A program made the translations under genes and the position numbers. This document shows positions 43,070 through 57,865 of a stretch of DNA of 64,000 nucleotides, in pieces; position 1 is the first letter of the stretch, and each line of letters begins with the position of its first letter. The stretch covers positions 10,636,442 to 10,700,441 of the forward strand of contig JACDQD010000008.1 of assembly GCA_019843655.1 (NCBI GenBank). The letters are read 5' to 3'. The stretch comes from Lethocerus indicus. Lineage: Eukaryota > Arthropoda > Insecta > Hemiptera > Belostomatidae. The notes under the pieces are model-generated. The model made no database searches. It was given only the letters and a program-made list of their open reading frames with translations, and was not told where the DNA came from.

Positions 43070-46000
43070 TAGCTCCCTCCGCCAACAGAGGTTCACTTAA
43101 GCCCTTAATTTGAGAGCATCTGTGTGCCCGAGCGGCTCCTTCATCCCATTATACTTGGACTCCGACAATACAATACCTCAGGGGTCTCCCTCCATTCCCC
43201 TCGCTCCCCGTTTTGCGACTCAGACCGCCGCGCACGTCAAGAGGAGAAATTCCGGGCCGCCTCCCCTTCACCGGGAACCGGACGACAAAGGGGTTTTCTT
43301 TCGGTCGGACCCAACGCTCTCCCCGATCTCGATATTGTGCGCCCGCCACAGGAAACGCATTATAAAATATGTAAATCCTCGAAACACCGACAAATCATTG
43401 AGTATACAGATGGGGGACGACTACATCGTATATGCAAAATGAGTCACGTTGCAAATTGTGTAGGCAGTACAGGGAGTTATGAAAGAATAGAAGATTGTTC
43501 AGTTTGCTTCGTATAAATCCACGTATGTAAGAATGTACCTAATGCACGAATCTTCATTAACTCCATTAATTTTCTTATCGTAATTTTGTAGGTGAAAAAT
43601 GAATAGAATCGCGATATAACTTCCCATATGGTAAAATATCAGTCGAATAAAGGAAGTATTAATTTTTTCGTATAAGTGTTAGGAACACAGTGTAATGTGA
43701 AAAGTACATACGGAGTTAGTATTATTACATTAATAGAACAAATTCTAATGACACATACCAAATCCAAACGTTGTTTTATCGTATTATTGCGCTTGAAATA
43801 TTTCAGTATCTCTAAAATGAATACGTTAAGTACCAAACCTCATCAAGCGCGATACATCAATACTGAATAAAAAACGAAGCCGGGTGCCCCCGGCGCTACC
43901 CCTTCGTCGGGGTCCATCTATTTTAATTAGATCGAACCCACCGATTTCCGAATTACCATAAATATTCAAGAAGGCGACTGGGAAAAAGGTAATGGAAATC
44001 TGATTAGGAAAACGTATTAGATCTTGACGAGGGAAGAGATTCAATTAAAGAAAGAATTTCTTTCCCCGATAGTGCGCGCGCGTGCCCTCCCTCAACATTA
44101 CACATCCCGCACAGTTTAAGAATATTTCACTTCGTATCGATTAGTTTTACATAGTTTTTATAAACCCGTATAAGACAGAGCTTCGTCTTAATTATTGGTT
44201 CGATTAAACAATATTTCAAATTCTCAACATTGCCAGCGGTTTACACAATTTTCCCGAGATTCCATCGAATTGTCTGAATTCCCCACTGAGATTACCGTTA
44301 AAGCAATAAAGGGAAAATGATCCTGACAAACGGGGCATAATTCATACGGTTTGGGGATGCTAGGGACAAAGGTAAGCTGTTTACACCGGGAAACAAAGGG
44401 CGCCGGGAGGGAGAACCCCCGGATTACACGGTCGAGACCCCCACTACCCCATTTGTCGAGGGGCAAACAACTCACAATATTTTACCGACCCAAGACCGGG
44501 GAAAATTTCTGGGCCCGGGTGGATTGTTTCACGCCATTAGTCAAGGAGTATGGGTCCCACAAGGGGGCTATGCTTAAGATTCGGTACGAAGCCGGCGACA
44601 AAGCTGCACACAACCACTACTGTCTCATCCACCGCCTCAATTTACCCAAAGAACCGGCAGCAACAGTAAATCGCTTACCTGCTAAACCGCTTCCGACGCA
44701 TTAACTGGCTCCCGACCCACATCGAACATTGATTTAAGCTTATTTTTGAGTCTAAAATTTATAGTTCATATTAATCCTATAACCCGACCTTGGCGTGATT
44801 AAAAATTCTGTTTTACTAATCGAGATAATTCTTATCTACGCATTGCACAAACTACTAGTGAACAGATTCCTATTTTAAATGGCTATACCGAAGCTAATAG
44901 GGGACATAATGGGATTATACCTGCACGTATATCTCCTAATACGTCCTCTCGACAGTCTTACTCAATTGTCAGGCTTTACTCCGGGGTAAGATTCGGGATA
45001 TAGGGCGAGCCGGGTGGGGCGTTAGTGGACGCCCACGTGGGGTCACAGACACATTGAAAAAAATATTATACAAGTTTCGCCAAGACAACGTCCTCTTCCC
45101 CCACCCGCCCCCGCGCCACACTCCGGCACTCAATAAATATAGCTCGGGCCCCGCCCACCGTTCCCGCCGACCGACCCCCCCTTCCTGCAAAACACATTTA
45201 TAGACCGCCACGGGGGGTCCAGAAACCGCGTTATCACGGACCCATTAAGTAAGCGGGCTCCCCTAAACACGTAAAGACGTTCATGCGACTACCGGAGTCG
45301 AAAGTGAATTAATCACGAGCGACGAGGGGGAAATCACGAGAGGAGTTCCTTATAAACGGCTCGCTGAATGGAAGGGCACAGCGGATAGGTTACAATCAAT
45401 CCCACAGAGGTGTCAAGGAAACGTTTCCCGTAATCTGAGAGCATTTGGAAAATCTTTTTTGCGGATCAGATATTATAAAATAAACCCAATATAACCCAAA
45501 ATATTAATTTCCTAAGATATACATTTAATAAATTAAAAGGATGCTTTTCTAAATACAATATTTTCAACTTAATATTAAGATTTTGTACTGAAAACCTGGC
45601 ATAAATTATGTTCTGGCGTTTATGGGAAATAAAACGGATTGGTCTTCGGATCCCTTTTTCTAATTTTCTTCGGTTATAAGTTTACAAATTTACTAAAAGC
45701 GTGTGTGTTGCATCATCAGAAAATCCGTTGCCAGCCTTTGAATCTCCGTACTGACGGACAACAACCGGCGTAGAAATAGACTAGACAAAGGTTAGTTGGG
45801 CGCTGACCTGCAGTTTGGAATTTTAAAAAAGTGAAAAGTTTGCCCGTAAATGTGATCCGGGATCAGACATATAAATGAACGGATTTCATACGCGGAACAT
45901 ATTTTTTTCCAGGGAAATGCTGCCGCTCTAATCGCGAACGATGAATTTCTAAGAAAACTGAAAGCAAGTTTCGGGGCAATCCATTCCGTATATCGCCCGG

Positions 46001-49000
46001 AAATATAAAATAAACTTAGTTTACGGGAGGAATCTAAAAATAGTTGCTAAATTGCGAATTTTAATGAAATATTTATTTATAAAATATCTATAATTAACTA
46101 GTCTAGTGTGCGCGTTTCGCAAATAACAATGAACAAATGACAATGGCCGAAGAGGGAGAGCCGGTCGCTGCTGCCGAAATCAGAGCGGAGGCCCCACGCC
46201 CGTTTTGGCAACGGCCGGATGGATTATTCACCTTCCCGATCCGGTGTCACAGAAGACATTTAAGGAATAAAATATTAAAACCACTGTCGGATTTTTATTT
46301 GAATGTTTATTAGAACTAATGAACTACAACGCAACATGTAAATTTGGGTAACGGAAAACCCTATTATTGACATGCAATATTGCTTTTACGATAGCATTAG
46401 AAAAAACGGTTTTTGTTTTACATGCGACCGTAGAAAATAGCAGGACTACAGTGCGATCCGGCTCATGGACATCGAATTAGTCATTAATATGCATGTGTGG
46501 GGGACGCGTTACCTTTGCTGCATCAGAATTTTACGCAGTACGTTATATATAAACGTTTATTATTTTGCTGCATCAAAATGTTATATCCTTGACATTACTG
46601 GAAGCAGTGCTTATATAGTTGTAGAACATTCAACAACTGGTCCCCGATAAAAATGTACAAATCGGTCGCTAAGGAAGTTGGGATCGAATCCTGACTGGAG
46701 ATCTGAAGTTCGTGTAACTCCAGAACTGACGTCAGACATATAGACAAAGTTTGTAAAGTAATTATGATTTCTCTAGACGGTTAGACATTCCCCAAGCCAT
46801 ACCGAGCCGGTTCAGGCCTTACGCCAAACGCTAGCCCCCTTCGGCAATGGGTATAAATCATTCTCGGACTGGAAGATACGACGCGGCCAAACGACCGGTT
46901 TTTTATGAGAGTCCAGAAGCCAACGGCTGCCCCGATCCCCGATTTCGCATTGATGACCCACTAAAGGGCCCGACAAATGGCCGCCGGAATGAGTCCTAAA
47001 TCAAGAGCTCGTTTAACGGAAAAAGAAGCGGGAATAATAAAGAGGGACTGGACTCAGACAGAGAAACGGGGTCGTAAAACGTCTTTTCATCCCGAGAAAA
47101 CATAAAAAAGGAAGATAAATTATCTAAGCGATTTTCCCCATCCCCGTTAAATTTTTTTAACACGTGGATACAATTTGGTGAAACGCAATATAAAAATCAA
47201 GCTACATTAAGAACAATTCTTCTCTAGCTTGTCTGGTACTAAGTTAAACTGGTACTAAAGGACGTACTTTAGGTTCCCGACAGTGAATTCTATCCCGTGG
47301 TAAGTATAATTATAAAATTTAGTACCGTGGATACATCACACAAATAAATTCAAGACAATATCACACAAAGTATGTTGTTCAAAGAATACAACATTCCTCA
47401 AATTGTTAATAAACGTATTCGTCAGCAGTGGGAGCGTAGAGTATATAGCTCAGGACTTTAGGGTCCTGAAAGTACCAGATTATTAAAAAACATAACATTA
47501 TAGAAACCGAGAAAAATACCAAATGGAAACTTCGTCCAATTATTTCTTCAGAAATAAAGAGATGGGGAAACGGACACTACGTATTACGGGCGTATAAGAC
47601 GTTTCCGCAAGACTACGCCCGAAAGGGAATCTCAGGCCTTTTAAATTGTTTCCTCACTTCCTTAGGTCGCCCTACTTATTTTTTATACCATTCCGTGAAT
47701 AAATTCAGTCGACCGATGCTCCCAAAACCGAAACTGATTTTTTTTCGTAGGTTCAACGCCATAGTCCAACCAGTAGGCGAATAAATAGCCATCAGAGCAC
47801 ATACGAAGCTGAACACTGAAGTAGATAGACCCATAATTATAGCTGCATATGTTCACGCAATGATACTATGAATACACTACAATAGCTACAAGTGTAATAT
47901 AATACAATACAATATGTACTTGCCACAGAACAATCGGCCCGATAAGAACACAACGTAAAACTCAATTAATTCCTTCTTGGCTGGAGAACACAGAAATGTA
48001 ATAGTGGCTTAAACCCGCAAGAGCTTAATTGTATCTTCGCTCTTAATTACCGTTTTTCAAAAGGGAAAGTAAGTCGTTTCTACGTATCCTCAGGGGAGGA
48101 AACACGAAACGGAAAACCGCTACGGGTGGCAACCGTGCCAAGAACACCGCTTCACTGCTATGGGCGAGGCGTAAAACAACTATTCATTGTTACGAAGGCA
48201 CCGTTATTGCGAAACGTTTGTCATCGTCGGCCGGCCGACTATTTGTCATCAATTTTCAAAAGAAACTGCGAGCGGTGGGCCACCCAACGTTGGGAACGGG
48301 CTGAAGGAATAGTGGTCATGTTGTTGGGAATTCCAAAATTCAATCAGCCAAAATGGAAGGCCCGAACGGAAGTTAAAACATTATTTCATCAAGAAACCAT
48401 AATCCTAAAAATCGTCGAGAGCCATCACAATGTGGGGGAATTTTCTCCTTACGGAAAAACGATAGTACTGAATTATGAAATCGCGTTGGAACGAAAACAG
48501 ATCGCAATTGAAATCCGATGCGGGTATCGTGAATATGGTTCTGACCGTCGAAAAAGCATGTTCTGGCGTGCGTCGTCTCAAGAGGAGAAATAATAACACC
48601 AGGTGCGCTATTAGAAATAGGGAGGGAGGGTCTGGCTCCCCGAGTGCACCTGGTTAGCCCAAGGAGCAGAACGAGTTAGACCGCCGGTGGACTGTACACA
48701 AAATAACGTATGCAGTTTTAACGGTTTCAAAACTGCGGACTCAATAATGGCCGCAAATGTACGAATAAAACTAAATAATAACATTTCCCGATAAATAAAG
48801 TCTTCTTTAATGAATTTATGAAAAACCCACAGTCGGCAGATGGATAACGAGAATTGTTCTTTGGTATAATTCACCGACCGGTCCCTTTGAATTCGGCAGA
48901 ACACAACGTCAAATTGGAATCACGTGTCCATAATTGGCCAAATGTTTTACAAACCGGGCGTACACATTTTTTAACGGTAAATAAATCTAATTTGCAACGT

Positions 49001-51513
49001 TTCGCCGAATCTTTTTCTTATCCAATTAGGGGGCCTCGTTAAAATTTTTGAGTTAATGACTCAATTAAAGTTTGTTAGCGGGTCATAACATTTGACCCGG
49101 TATTTGTCGCCGGCGCCGCCCCACCGTACCGCCATAGCCGTAACATATTAGCCCAAGAATAACGCAGGATCAGACAATGCGGACAGGTAAAGTCTAAGTG
49201 GATTATAGCGTTAATGAGGGTTCCCATTAATCAAAATGCCGGATTTCAGAACATTTTGCAGTAACGACCCGAAGCTTTCACCCGGAAGAGAGTCGAACAA
49301 GAAACAAAATAACGCAGTATTACACTGCAACGCTCCAACAAAGTATTTATACTAATTAGGCTTATATTATGCGGGTATTATATTGTATTTCGATGGAAAT
49401 TATACTTTTCTTCCTAGTAATGGGCTACACTGAAGGCTTGCGCCTGCGCCGTCTATCGAAAAAGTTAGTTGAGAAATTAAGGTTGAGAGTGCGATCAGAT
49501 AAAAAAAGGAGCCCGTCTCAGGTATTTAAAAACTTAAGTGCCCGGCAGTGTTTTCCAAACACGGGCGGGGTGTCGGCGGCCGGCCCCCGACCAAAGGGAG
49601 GTCAGAAGAGTCCGTGTGGCCTCTGGCATAAGGGAGGTGATTAGGGCCCCGGGGAAGATATACGACTGTGTCTGTGTATGTTGTCCGATTCGGGAGGTAA
49701 TTAAGCGGTTGACAGGTAAAGAGGGGCCCCGGTCAGTTCTGCCCTAAACACCGGCACAGATCACTAAATCAAACCGTTTAATCGTTTCGGGACTCAGGGC
49801 ATTCCACGAGGGCATCGGTCCCCCGGCTACCGGGAAATTGGAATTACCGGGAAAGCTAAAAACACAATTAAAGACCCCATCGACGCAAGAAGAAGACGCA
49901 AAAGAAGAAGTCACGATCACCGTCTAACAAAACGTCATGCAATCAGGTCTAACGGTCTACGATAGGCCGTTACAGGTACTAGTGTGTAATTAATACAGTA
50001 TGCTACTACATTGTTATAGACAGGCAAAGAAGGAAAGGAGAGGAATCCGGCGAGTGAAAATATTCACTCTCCGTACGCCCTAAACTTATCGTACGATCTT
50101 CAGTCCACGGTCCATGTCTATTAGAAAAATGGTACGCGCAATACTTAACGGTATAATTAAGTCGAGCACACGGGGACTAAAACTGATGGGAGTTTTTCGC
50201 CCGGCTATGGCGAGACAACTAAGGGGATTCTTGGAGCGTGGACGGCCATGGCGGTGGGCAACTACCTGTGAAGGCGGTGTCGACAACGCCGACGGGGGAC
50301 AAATTGTACCCGCGCTAGAACATATGGCCGACCCTACCGTAGCTTACCTCCGTAGCCACCGCAGAACCTTTACCGTAATCCGTTGCCCCGATCTTAAGGA
50401 CTTTTAGGTGGGCGAGGAATCGTAAAATAAGCGCGACCGGAACAAATTTGGTGCGTTCGCAGTAGAGTGAACGCGGTTTATTGGAGCGTTTCGCAATAGA
50501 CGCCATGATCTGTTACGTCCGATCGATTAAAGTATGTCGAAGGTGCTATCCTCGATGGAATTGTAAATTTCAATTTGAATCTCACTGAATTTGAAATGAC
50601 GCAAACCCTCGAGCACTCCCCCATATGATTTACGATATCTCGGCTTTGAAACACCGGACGGGAAAACGCAACAGTAGGGCCAAAAGCAGAGAGACCGAAA
50701 TAAAAATGATGACTAATCCAGCGGTGTTCAGAACCTCCCCTTCTCGCCGCCGTCCAATATCAACGTTTAAGGTTCAGCGGACGGAATTTGTTCGTTCAAT
50801 GCCGTCAACTCTATTTCGGCCCGACGCCGGGAACCACTTCATAATAAATATGACGCAACTGCAGGCCAAACAACGAAAACTCAGCTCTCAAGTCCGAAGG
50901 AAATGTTTTACGTGGCTCCCCCCCCCCGGATGGCCGCTTAATTGATAGTAGACAATTTACACAACGTACAGTTAGTTTACGGGAAGTTCCTTCGCACAAG
51001 GTCGACGAGCTTCTTCGGATAATAAGGAAAACCGACGACGTCCTTCTTTTTTTAAGCAGGTGTCGGGAAAACGGCTTACTAGCGGAATAACCACTCAACT
51101 GTAGGGACATCTGTCATTTACTTTGTTGGCCTATGCCTCTCGACCGATGTAGATCAGTCATCCCTTCGTCATAATTCGTACATCTACAGCGGTTATGACA
51201 AAATGCGCCAAGAAATAACAAAATGTTTCATTTCACGATATATGTGCAATCTAAATAGAGCAAATCGAGTCAATGTATTAATGATACATTAGTCGATTTA
51301 TTATTTTAAAATATAAAGTACAAAAATATTTTTGTACTGTCATGATTATTTGACATGAGAAGCTTGAGCCATCAGTAATCACTATTCCGGCGACAGTCGT
51401 GATGAACTAGGAAACGGACCAACTTTCGGTTGGACATCCGAAACGGAGTACGGGAAGAAAGGACCGACTCCGGATAGAAGAATAAATTAGAAATAACCCT
51501 GCGGCGGGCACGC

Positions 51514-51578
51514 AGAGGAGGAGCAGGAGGAGGAGAAGAAGGAGAAGGAGGAGGATGAGGAGGAGGAGGGGGAGGGGG
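51514..51578. repeat. GGA/GAG purine tract
   Basis: Imperfect GGA trinucleotide repeat. It produces a false poly-Leu reading frame on the minus strand. Confidence 0.9.
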
Positions 51579-54500
51579 CGCGTGGCCCCTATATGGGCGT
51601 GTGTAGACTTGAGAGCCGCCCCCACCGCCGGCCCATTAGCATATCTGGAATGTGGATGTTTTCACAAAGACTAGTACCAACGGTGTTTGGCCATATACTA
51701 GAGTTGGCGGAGGGGCTCACTTTTATACCGGGGCAACAACGGCATCCGATCGAGCCCTACTGAGCTTCAGAGAAACATATGTTAACATCAATTATCGACT
51801 GAGGATGAAATTTAGCTTCTGGGAATAAAATATTTGTTAACACTCGCCGCCTAATGATCGCCCCATCACTTGGAGGTAAAAAGACATCTTCCAACTCCTG
51901 GTCGACTAGGAAACATGGCATATGGAAGTGATACGCACCCTGGACTGATCGGAACGCGAGGTATGCCCCGAGACAGAAAATGATTTCGGTAGTCAGCCGA
52001 GGGGAAAGAGAAACGGGGACGAGGAAACCTGCAATCGCTGCCCAATTGAGTGTGTAGCACACTTAAATGATTGCATGTAAATAGATCACCGCTTGCCGGC
52101 ACCGAGATACTGGAATTTTTTATAGTTCAATTAAACGAGCGTTATTCCCTTTATGGTTTCACTTCCAATAAAAGTATCGAAGCATTCACCTACTTGGCCA
52201 CAGCAGACATTGCAGGAAATGAAACGCCATAATCTGAATATAACCAACGAGTGTAACAATAAACCTTATACAAAATACTAAAGAAAATAAAAACTCCGTT
52301 TAAGTCCAGATGCATTTTCACAACTAGAAATCATTTAGATTATGAATGACATGTCTAATGATACGTATTAGCGGATAGTCCTTTTCAATACCATTTGAAT
52401 TGATTCCATTCGGACGTCTGCCAGGATCCACGGTAACGGTTGTAAGTACACAGAATATAATCCTTGTTCGAGTGCGACTCCACTGTTTCCCTTTAGTGAG
52501 TTATTAAGGTCGGAGCGGTGGGTTCCGTGAACGTGAACGAGCTTGGGGCTGCAATTAAGACGGGACAGTTAACTATGCGGGAGGCGGAGGCGGGGGCGGC
52601 GTAGTATGAGAAATGGCATGGAAAGGAAAGGGAAGGGGGCGGTACGGGCCATGGGAACATTCCCAAAGCCGGTGTCGGGCCGGGTCCCACCTCATGATAA
52701 CGGACCTCACACAAACTATGTAAGCCTTCCACCCTAAGAAATTAACTCCTTCCATTGTCATTCCAGCGAATCCAGCCTGTCGCCGTAGAATCCTGTCAAC
52801 TCATATAGGAGGATGACCACCGCCATCTCAGGCTCGAGATATATATAAGCGATTTTCTGTCAAAATTGTAATAGGCCTGCGGATGTATGCCTCGGCTTTT
52901 CCAATATGTGTCAATAGAAATAGTCGGGGACAATAGGAATTGAACACTGGCATTTGAAACACAATACTCGATTAATTCGACGATATTATTGTTAACGCTG
53001 GCCATCGTATAGGGGAGAGTGTGACGTCGACAAATTTGACGTCTCCGAGCGAGTTCAGTGACATCCGTATTCTCAGTTTAGTGGGCCCTCAACCCGACCG
53101 AGTCCATCTGAATTCAAAACGCGCCGTCGTATTCCACATAAAAGTCCGGTCGGGACTCGATTGTTCGGCTTTTATTGCCCGACACATCCATATTGTCCCA
53201 GCCGAGACGCGGTTGAAATGGAAGCCCGCTAAAAACGGCGGCCATAATTAGCGCCGGCCGGGGTAAAATACAGGATGCGTGGTGAAACGGGAAACGTTAA
53301 GAACGGCCCGACGACTAAGCAGCGGGCGGGATTGCGCCACCGACTACAGAAGGAAGTCGGAAACGGGGAATATACCGCGGAGACGGGACGACGAGAAAAG
53401 ACCCCGCGCCCGCTTGCATAATAATAACGTTCGGGTTTTTTGGGGGAGGGCTCGTGAAAGGTAACGAACAACGTGCGGGCTCGGGGTCGGCTCTCGTCCC
53501 ACGCCGACCGGCCGCCGCCCACGGACCACCAACACAACCCAATGAAATACACTCTATAAGAGTTATTTAGATACTCCGCTCGACTCCCAGTATCGGCGTA
53601 CAGTTATTACTGGTGGGCATCTCTAACCTCGGAAAAGTCCAATACGGAAAACACATGGTTCTAACTGAGCTCGGGTAGGAGGAGCCGATCGAGCTATAGT
53701 TGCCGTAGCTATAGTCTAGCCTCTTCAATTATTAAACTCTCTTAATATTACAAAACAACAAAAAGGTATATCCGCACATTTTTTCGTTACTTTTTTCGAA
53801 ACCAGTACGGAAAAGGTATATAATATGGTATCAGGATATATCATACTATTTGATAATCCTTTATGTCTACTTAGTCGTAATCCGATTTCTACTGCTGTCA
53901 AATGTATTTCCGGGTTTTTTCAAGAGTCGGTTGCGTCATATCTCGCCCCCACACCTCTTGTTCAATCGAAGGAGCACTTACGCCGATCATCCGTCATGTA
54001 CACTCACAGTTGGAAGAGGGACCTCGACTAAAAATATTTTTGAATCATCCCAAGTCAAAAGTGTAGAATTGCTTGCGAGGATAGTTACGAGGGCGAACGG
54101 AAATAAACGGGGCGTACTATTTGGCCGGGGCATTCTGGAGTTGGAGGTTGCCCCGGGACACGGTCGAAGCACTAATGCAACATGAGTTTGCAATGCTATT
54201 ACAGGAATAAATAAACGATAAAACGATGCGTTATCTTTATATTACGATATTTAAATCACATTTGAAAACTGTGACTCCTTTAGGTCGGAAATATACTGCC
54301 CATTTCGCATTTTTTAACAGCAAACTGATTAGCATTCTAAAAATAATTGAATTCTATTACGTGCTCGATGGTGGCTACTTTCACTTGTAATTCCGTAATG
54401 AGAGAACGACTTATGATTCTGTAAGTTCAATAGCAATAACCCTCAGAATGAAAGCTCCTTTTTACTTATTTAATCGATACCGTCCACTTTATTACAAAAC

Positions 54501-56644
54501 GGAAGTGCGTGTTTGCAGACATCCTCGGGCTGCGTCGAGTATAATATCGCCAGGGATGTTGACAAAGGGAAGCCGTTAAGCAACGAGAAATTTTAGGAGT
54601 AACGACCGATACATATCTGGAAGAAATAGGCGTTACAATGCCGTTCTCCGACTCGGGCCTTAAACCCGAGGACGCTCGTTCAATTTCCCACTGTGGAAGG
54701 AAGGTTTGGTATTAAAGGCGGCGGAAATGCAGAGCGCGTAGGGCACAGCCGCCCGTGAACATCCAACAAGCAGTTGTATCGGAAACGAATGTACCGTTTC
54801 ATTCATAAGTGAGACCGGTGCATTCCACGGGATAAAAATAACACGGGACTGCATGGCCGCGGTGTTCCCGCTTTCCATTCATACCTTCGGAGCGACAGGG
54901 CTCCGGTCCGGTCATACCGCCTTCTGACGGTTCGTGGAAATTCCTGGGACCTTATTGCGGGTGTCGAAATCGCAAAAAACACTCATCCACCAGATCGGCC
55001 CACGAGCCAGTCCTTCCTGCCGGCTCACAACATCGATAATAAGAAACTACCGGGATAAATGACTAATAATTTAATTTAATCGGACACAGAGGAATTCAAT
55101 ATATATACGGGAACGCTACGCAGGAATATTAAGACTCCACCGACGTTTTTAAACTCTGACTCCGTCTATAAACGACCGTATTTTCCAAAGATTCACGGAT
55201 TTATAATAAATGTTTTCTTCGCCTAAATTGAAATAACAGGGATCGTATTGCCGGGAATGCGGTACTCCCTACAATTGTACGAAATTGTGTTCAGTGAGTT
55301 CCGAAACTAGAGATCTGGTGGAAAAAAAGAAGGGTATATCGGTCCCATATAGAGAATGGGCGCTAATTGGAGGAAGATGTACGCCAGGGCACGCTTTCTT
55401 AGCAGGGAGGAGAGTGAGATGGCCGGGCCGAAGCGAGAGGGGCCGCCGGCTCGGGTGGGCCGAGCCCGCACAGGCGCACCGCCTCGTCGCCCACGGCTAT
55501 TTACGTCCCCAACAGTAACGTATAAAGGTGTAAACAGGGCCCAGGCTAAGGGCCCGCAGGAGCAACATATATCATTTAACTCCTGGAAAACATTCAAACG
55601 CTAAAGACCCCCTCCATTTACGGGCCGTTAACAAATCGGCGGTGAATAGATCCTTAATAAGGAGATGCACGAATTTATGACCGTTACGTTGGTCGTCGTT
55701 CGAAACAGGAAAAAGATCAAACGGACTCTTTTAAAGTATTCATAAAATTGTCGAGCCGGTAATACTTAAATACCAACTATGTAAAATGTTCGTTACTGTC
55801 ATTCACGCAACTCATTCTCTTCCAGGTGTTGACCGGAGCGAGTCCCTCGACGAGTATCAGCCGATTGAGGAGAAGGAGAACCAGAAGTGCCGGGTTGGTC
55901 ATCTGCTCCGCGTATAACACTGCACTGGACCGGGCCGCGGAAACGACTGGTCACTAAAATAAACCGTGCCCGCACGACTCTTGAGGCTCGCTCGCCGATT
56001 GCGAAATCAGGAAACCGACCAAGGTCGTTTCCTGCTTCAAATTAAAACAAATTCACTTTCCCCATATAATTCAACCACTATGTCACGCCGTCCCGGACAA
56101 TGAATGTCCGTCCTAGTCGGTGGGCCGGAACCGAGGTTTAAATGGAATTCCGGTAGGGAAAATTTAAATTCCCATTGTCGAACGGAACGAACCGCGGAAA
56201 GAACACGAGACAATATTGCTCTCTCATAACGGTCTCGTTCAATCGAACTCATATCGTGTACTGTTTTAAATATGAGACAACAACAACCGACGTTTCCGTA
56301 AGAATAAAGCCTAACTTTTAAATTTTTATTGTACCGTTTTCAGATCTAACAGATGTCAGGATTCGGTCATATATTCTAAACCTACCTTTGCTACCGTGCC
56401 ATTTGCAATGAATATGGCGAAGCACTATAAATTTCGATTAAGAATGCCTCATGCTTTTTATGTCGGTACAATTGTTGACTGTTAGCTGTTTGTTTAACAC
56501 CCGCCCCGAACCATACAGATCGATGTGTTCATGAAAACCTGTTTTAATGGTGTTCGTTTGGCGGAATTTTCGCAACGGAACATCAAAACGGGGGGAAGGG
56601 GGAGTGCAATAGGCGTGGGGGAGCGGTGCATAGTAATGTTCTGG

Positions 56645-56745
<101 letters not shown>

Positions 56746-57813
56746 TGTTGTTTGTCTCCCCAGGGTTAATGGCACCCGGCGTTCCTCTGGGGCGAGCCTC
56801 TACCCGACCCGCCCTTTTTCCACTTTAATTGTCCACGAGCTTTATTATTCCCCAACCGGGCCACTGCGGACGTTCACAAAGCGACCCACCACTCTCACAC
56901 ACAAGTTTTGTACGGAGGACAATTGCGACACCGCATCCAATTGAATAAAACCGGCAAAAAAGAATGAGTACGAATTTAATAACATTTTTATTTCCTCCAT
57001 GGCGCTTATAAAACGAAACATATAACTGGCACAGTAATACATCATTTTAGATTTGTTTGTTCTCTAGAAACTATTTTCTAAATTCTCTAGAATCTAGAAC
57101 ATCTACGAAGTGTATCTGCTTTAAAGCCAGGCTGGAATCATCATTTAAACATCACACAGACTTTCACCGCAGGCGTATTTTTTCTGCTTAAACAATTAAA
57201 TTTTGTTCCTATTGTGTGTTTGCAACCATCAATTGTCAACTGCCGCACGGGGAAATCGTGCCATTGTCCATTCATCATTTTGGCGACATTGGCGGGAGTC
57301 GATTGTTGGCACGAATAATACATCAGTAAGATAAATTACGAACGAGCCAATCACGGGCAAAGACGAACCATAGGATGCTCCATTTATTGAGCCGTTATTC
57401 TGACGGTCTTTCATCGACCTCGATTACTATGTAAAATATAGACTTTCTACAACCTCTATTATAAATTCGGACAATATTTCCTTACAAATTATGAAGTTCT
57501 ACATGCAACTAATAGAAATGTAGGCGGCAGGGTAACTCAAAACCTTCTTCAAGGGGGATCCACGAATGCCGGGATAGTTAATAGAACACAATAATATTTA
57601 AAGGGAGATCATAAGGTTGAGTACCCCCTTCATGGCCATTCTAGGCCCCTTCCATAGCCATCCCACCACTTCCTTTTTCCGGTGCGTATACTACAACCTC
57701 TACCTGTGTGTGACTGTCTCTGCGCGCCGGCAAAAAACCGAACCTTTTACCTGTAACAAACAACGGGCTACTCCGCACTATCGCCACTGCAAATTGCTGA
57801 CGTCTGAACGTCC

Positions 57814-57814
57814 A

Positions 57815-57862
<48 letters not shown>
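57814..57862. repeat. (TA)n microsatellite
   Basis: TA units with one ACAT interruption. Confidence 0.95.

Positions 57863-57865
<3 letters not shown>

Larger units (their letters stand above)
32280..45900. other. Upstream region of the spitz-like gene, no gene supported
   Basis: Expected to hold the 5' exon(s) and promoter of the minus-strand ligand gene, but I found no exon with a start codon, signal peptide and phase-1 donor. ORFs here (for example 37638-38120 and 43124-43516) lack recognisable domains. Base composition is mixed and CpG-rich. Confidence 0.6.

Noticed and set aside
46680..46720. tRNA T-loop-like string GGATCGAATCC
   Set aside because: No acceptor stem, D-arm or anticodon arm can be formed around it.
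48126..48593. 155-codon plus-strand ORF
   Set aside because: No domain or motif recognised; overlapping ORFs in other frames and strands show the region is simply stop-poor.
51407..51625. Minus-strand ORF with a poly-Leu N-terminus resembling a signal peptide
   Set aside because: The Leu run is the translation of the GGA/GAG purine tract; no splice donor fits the spitz-like gene.
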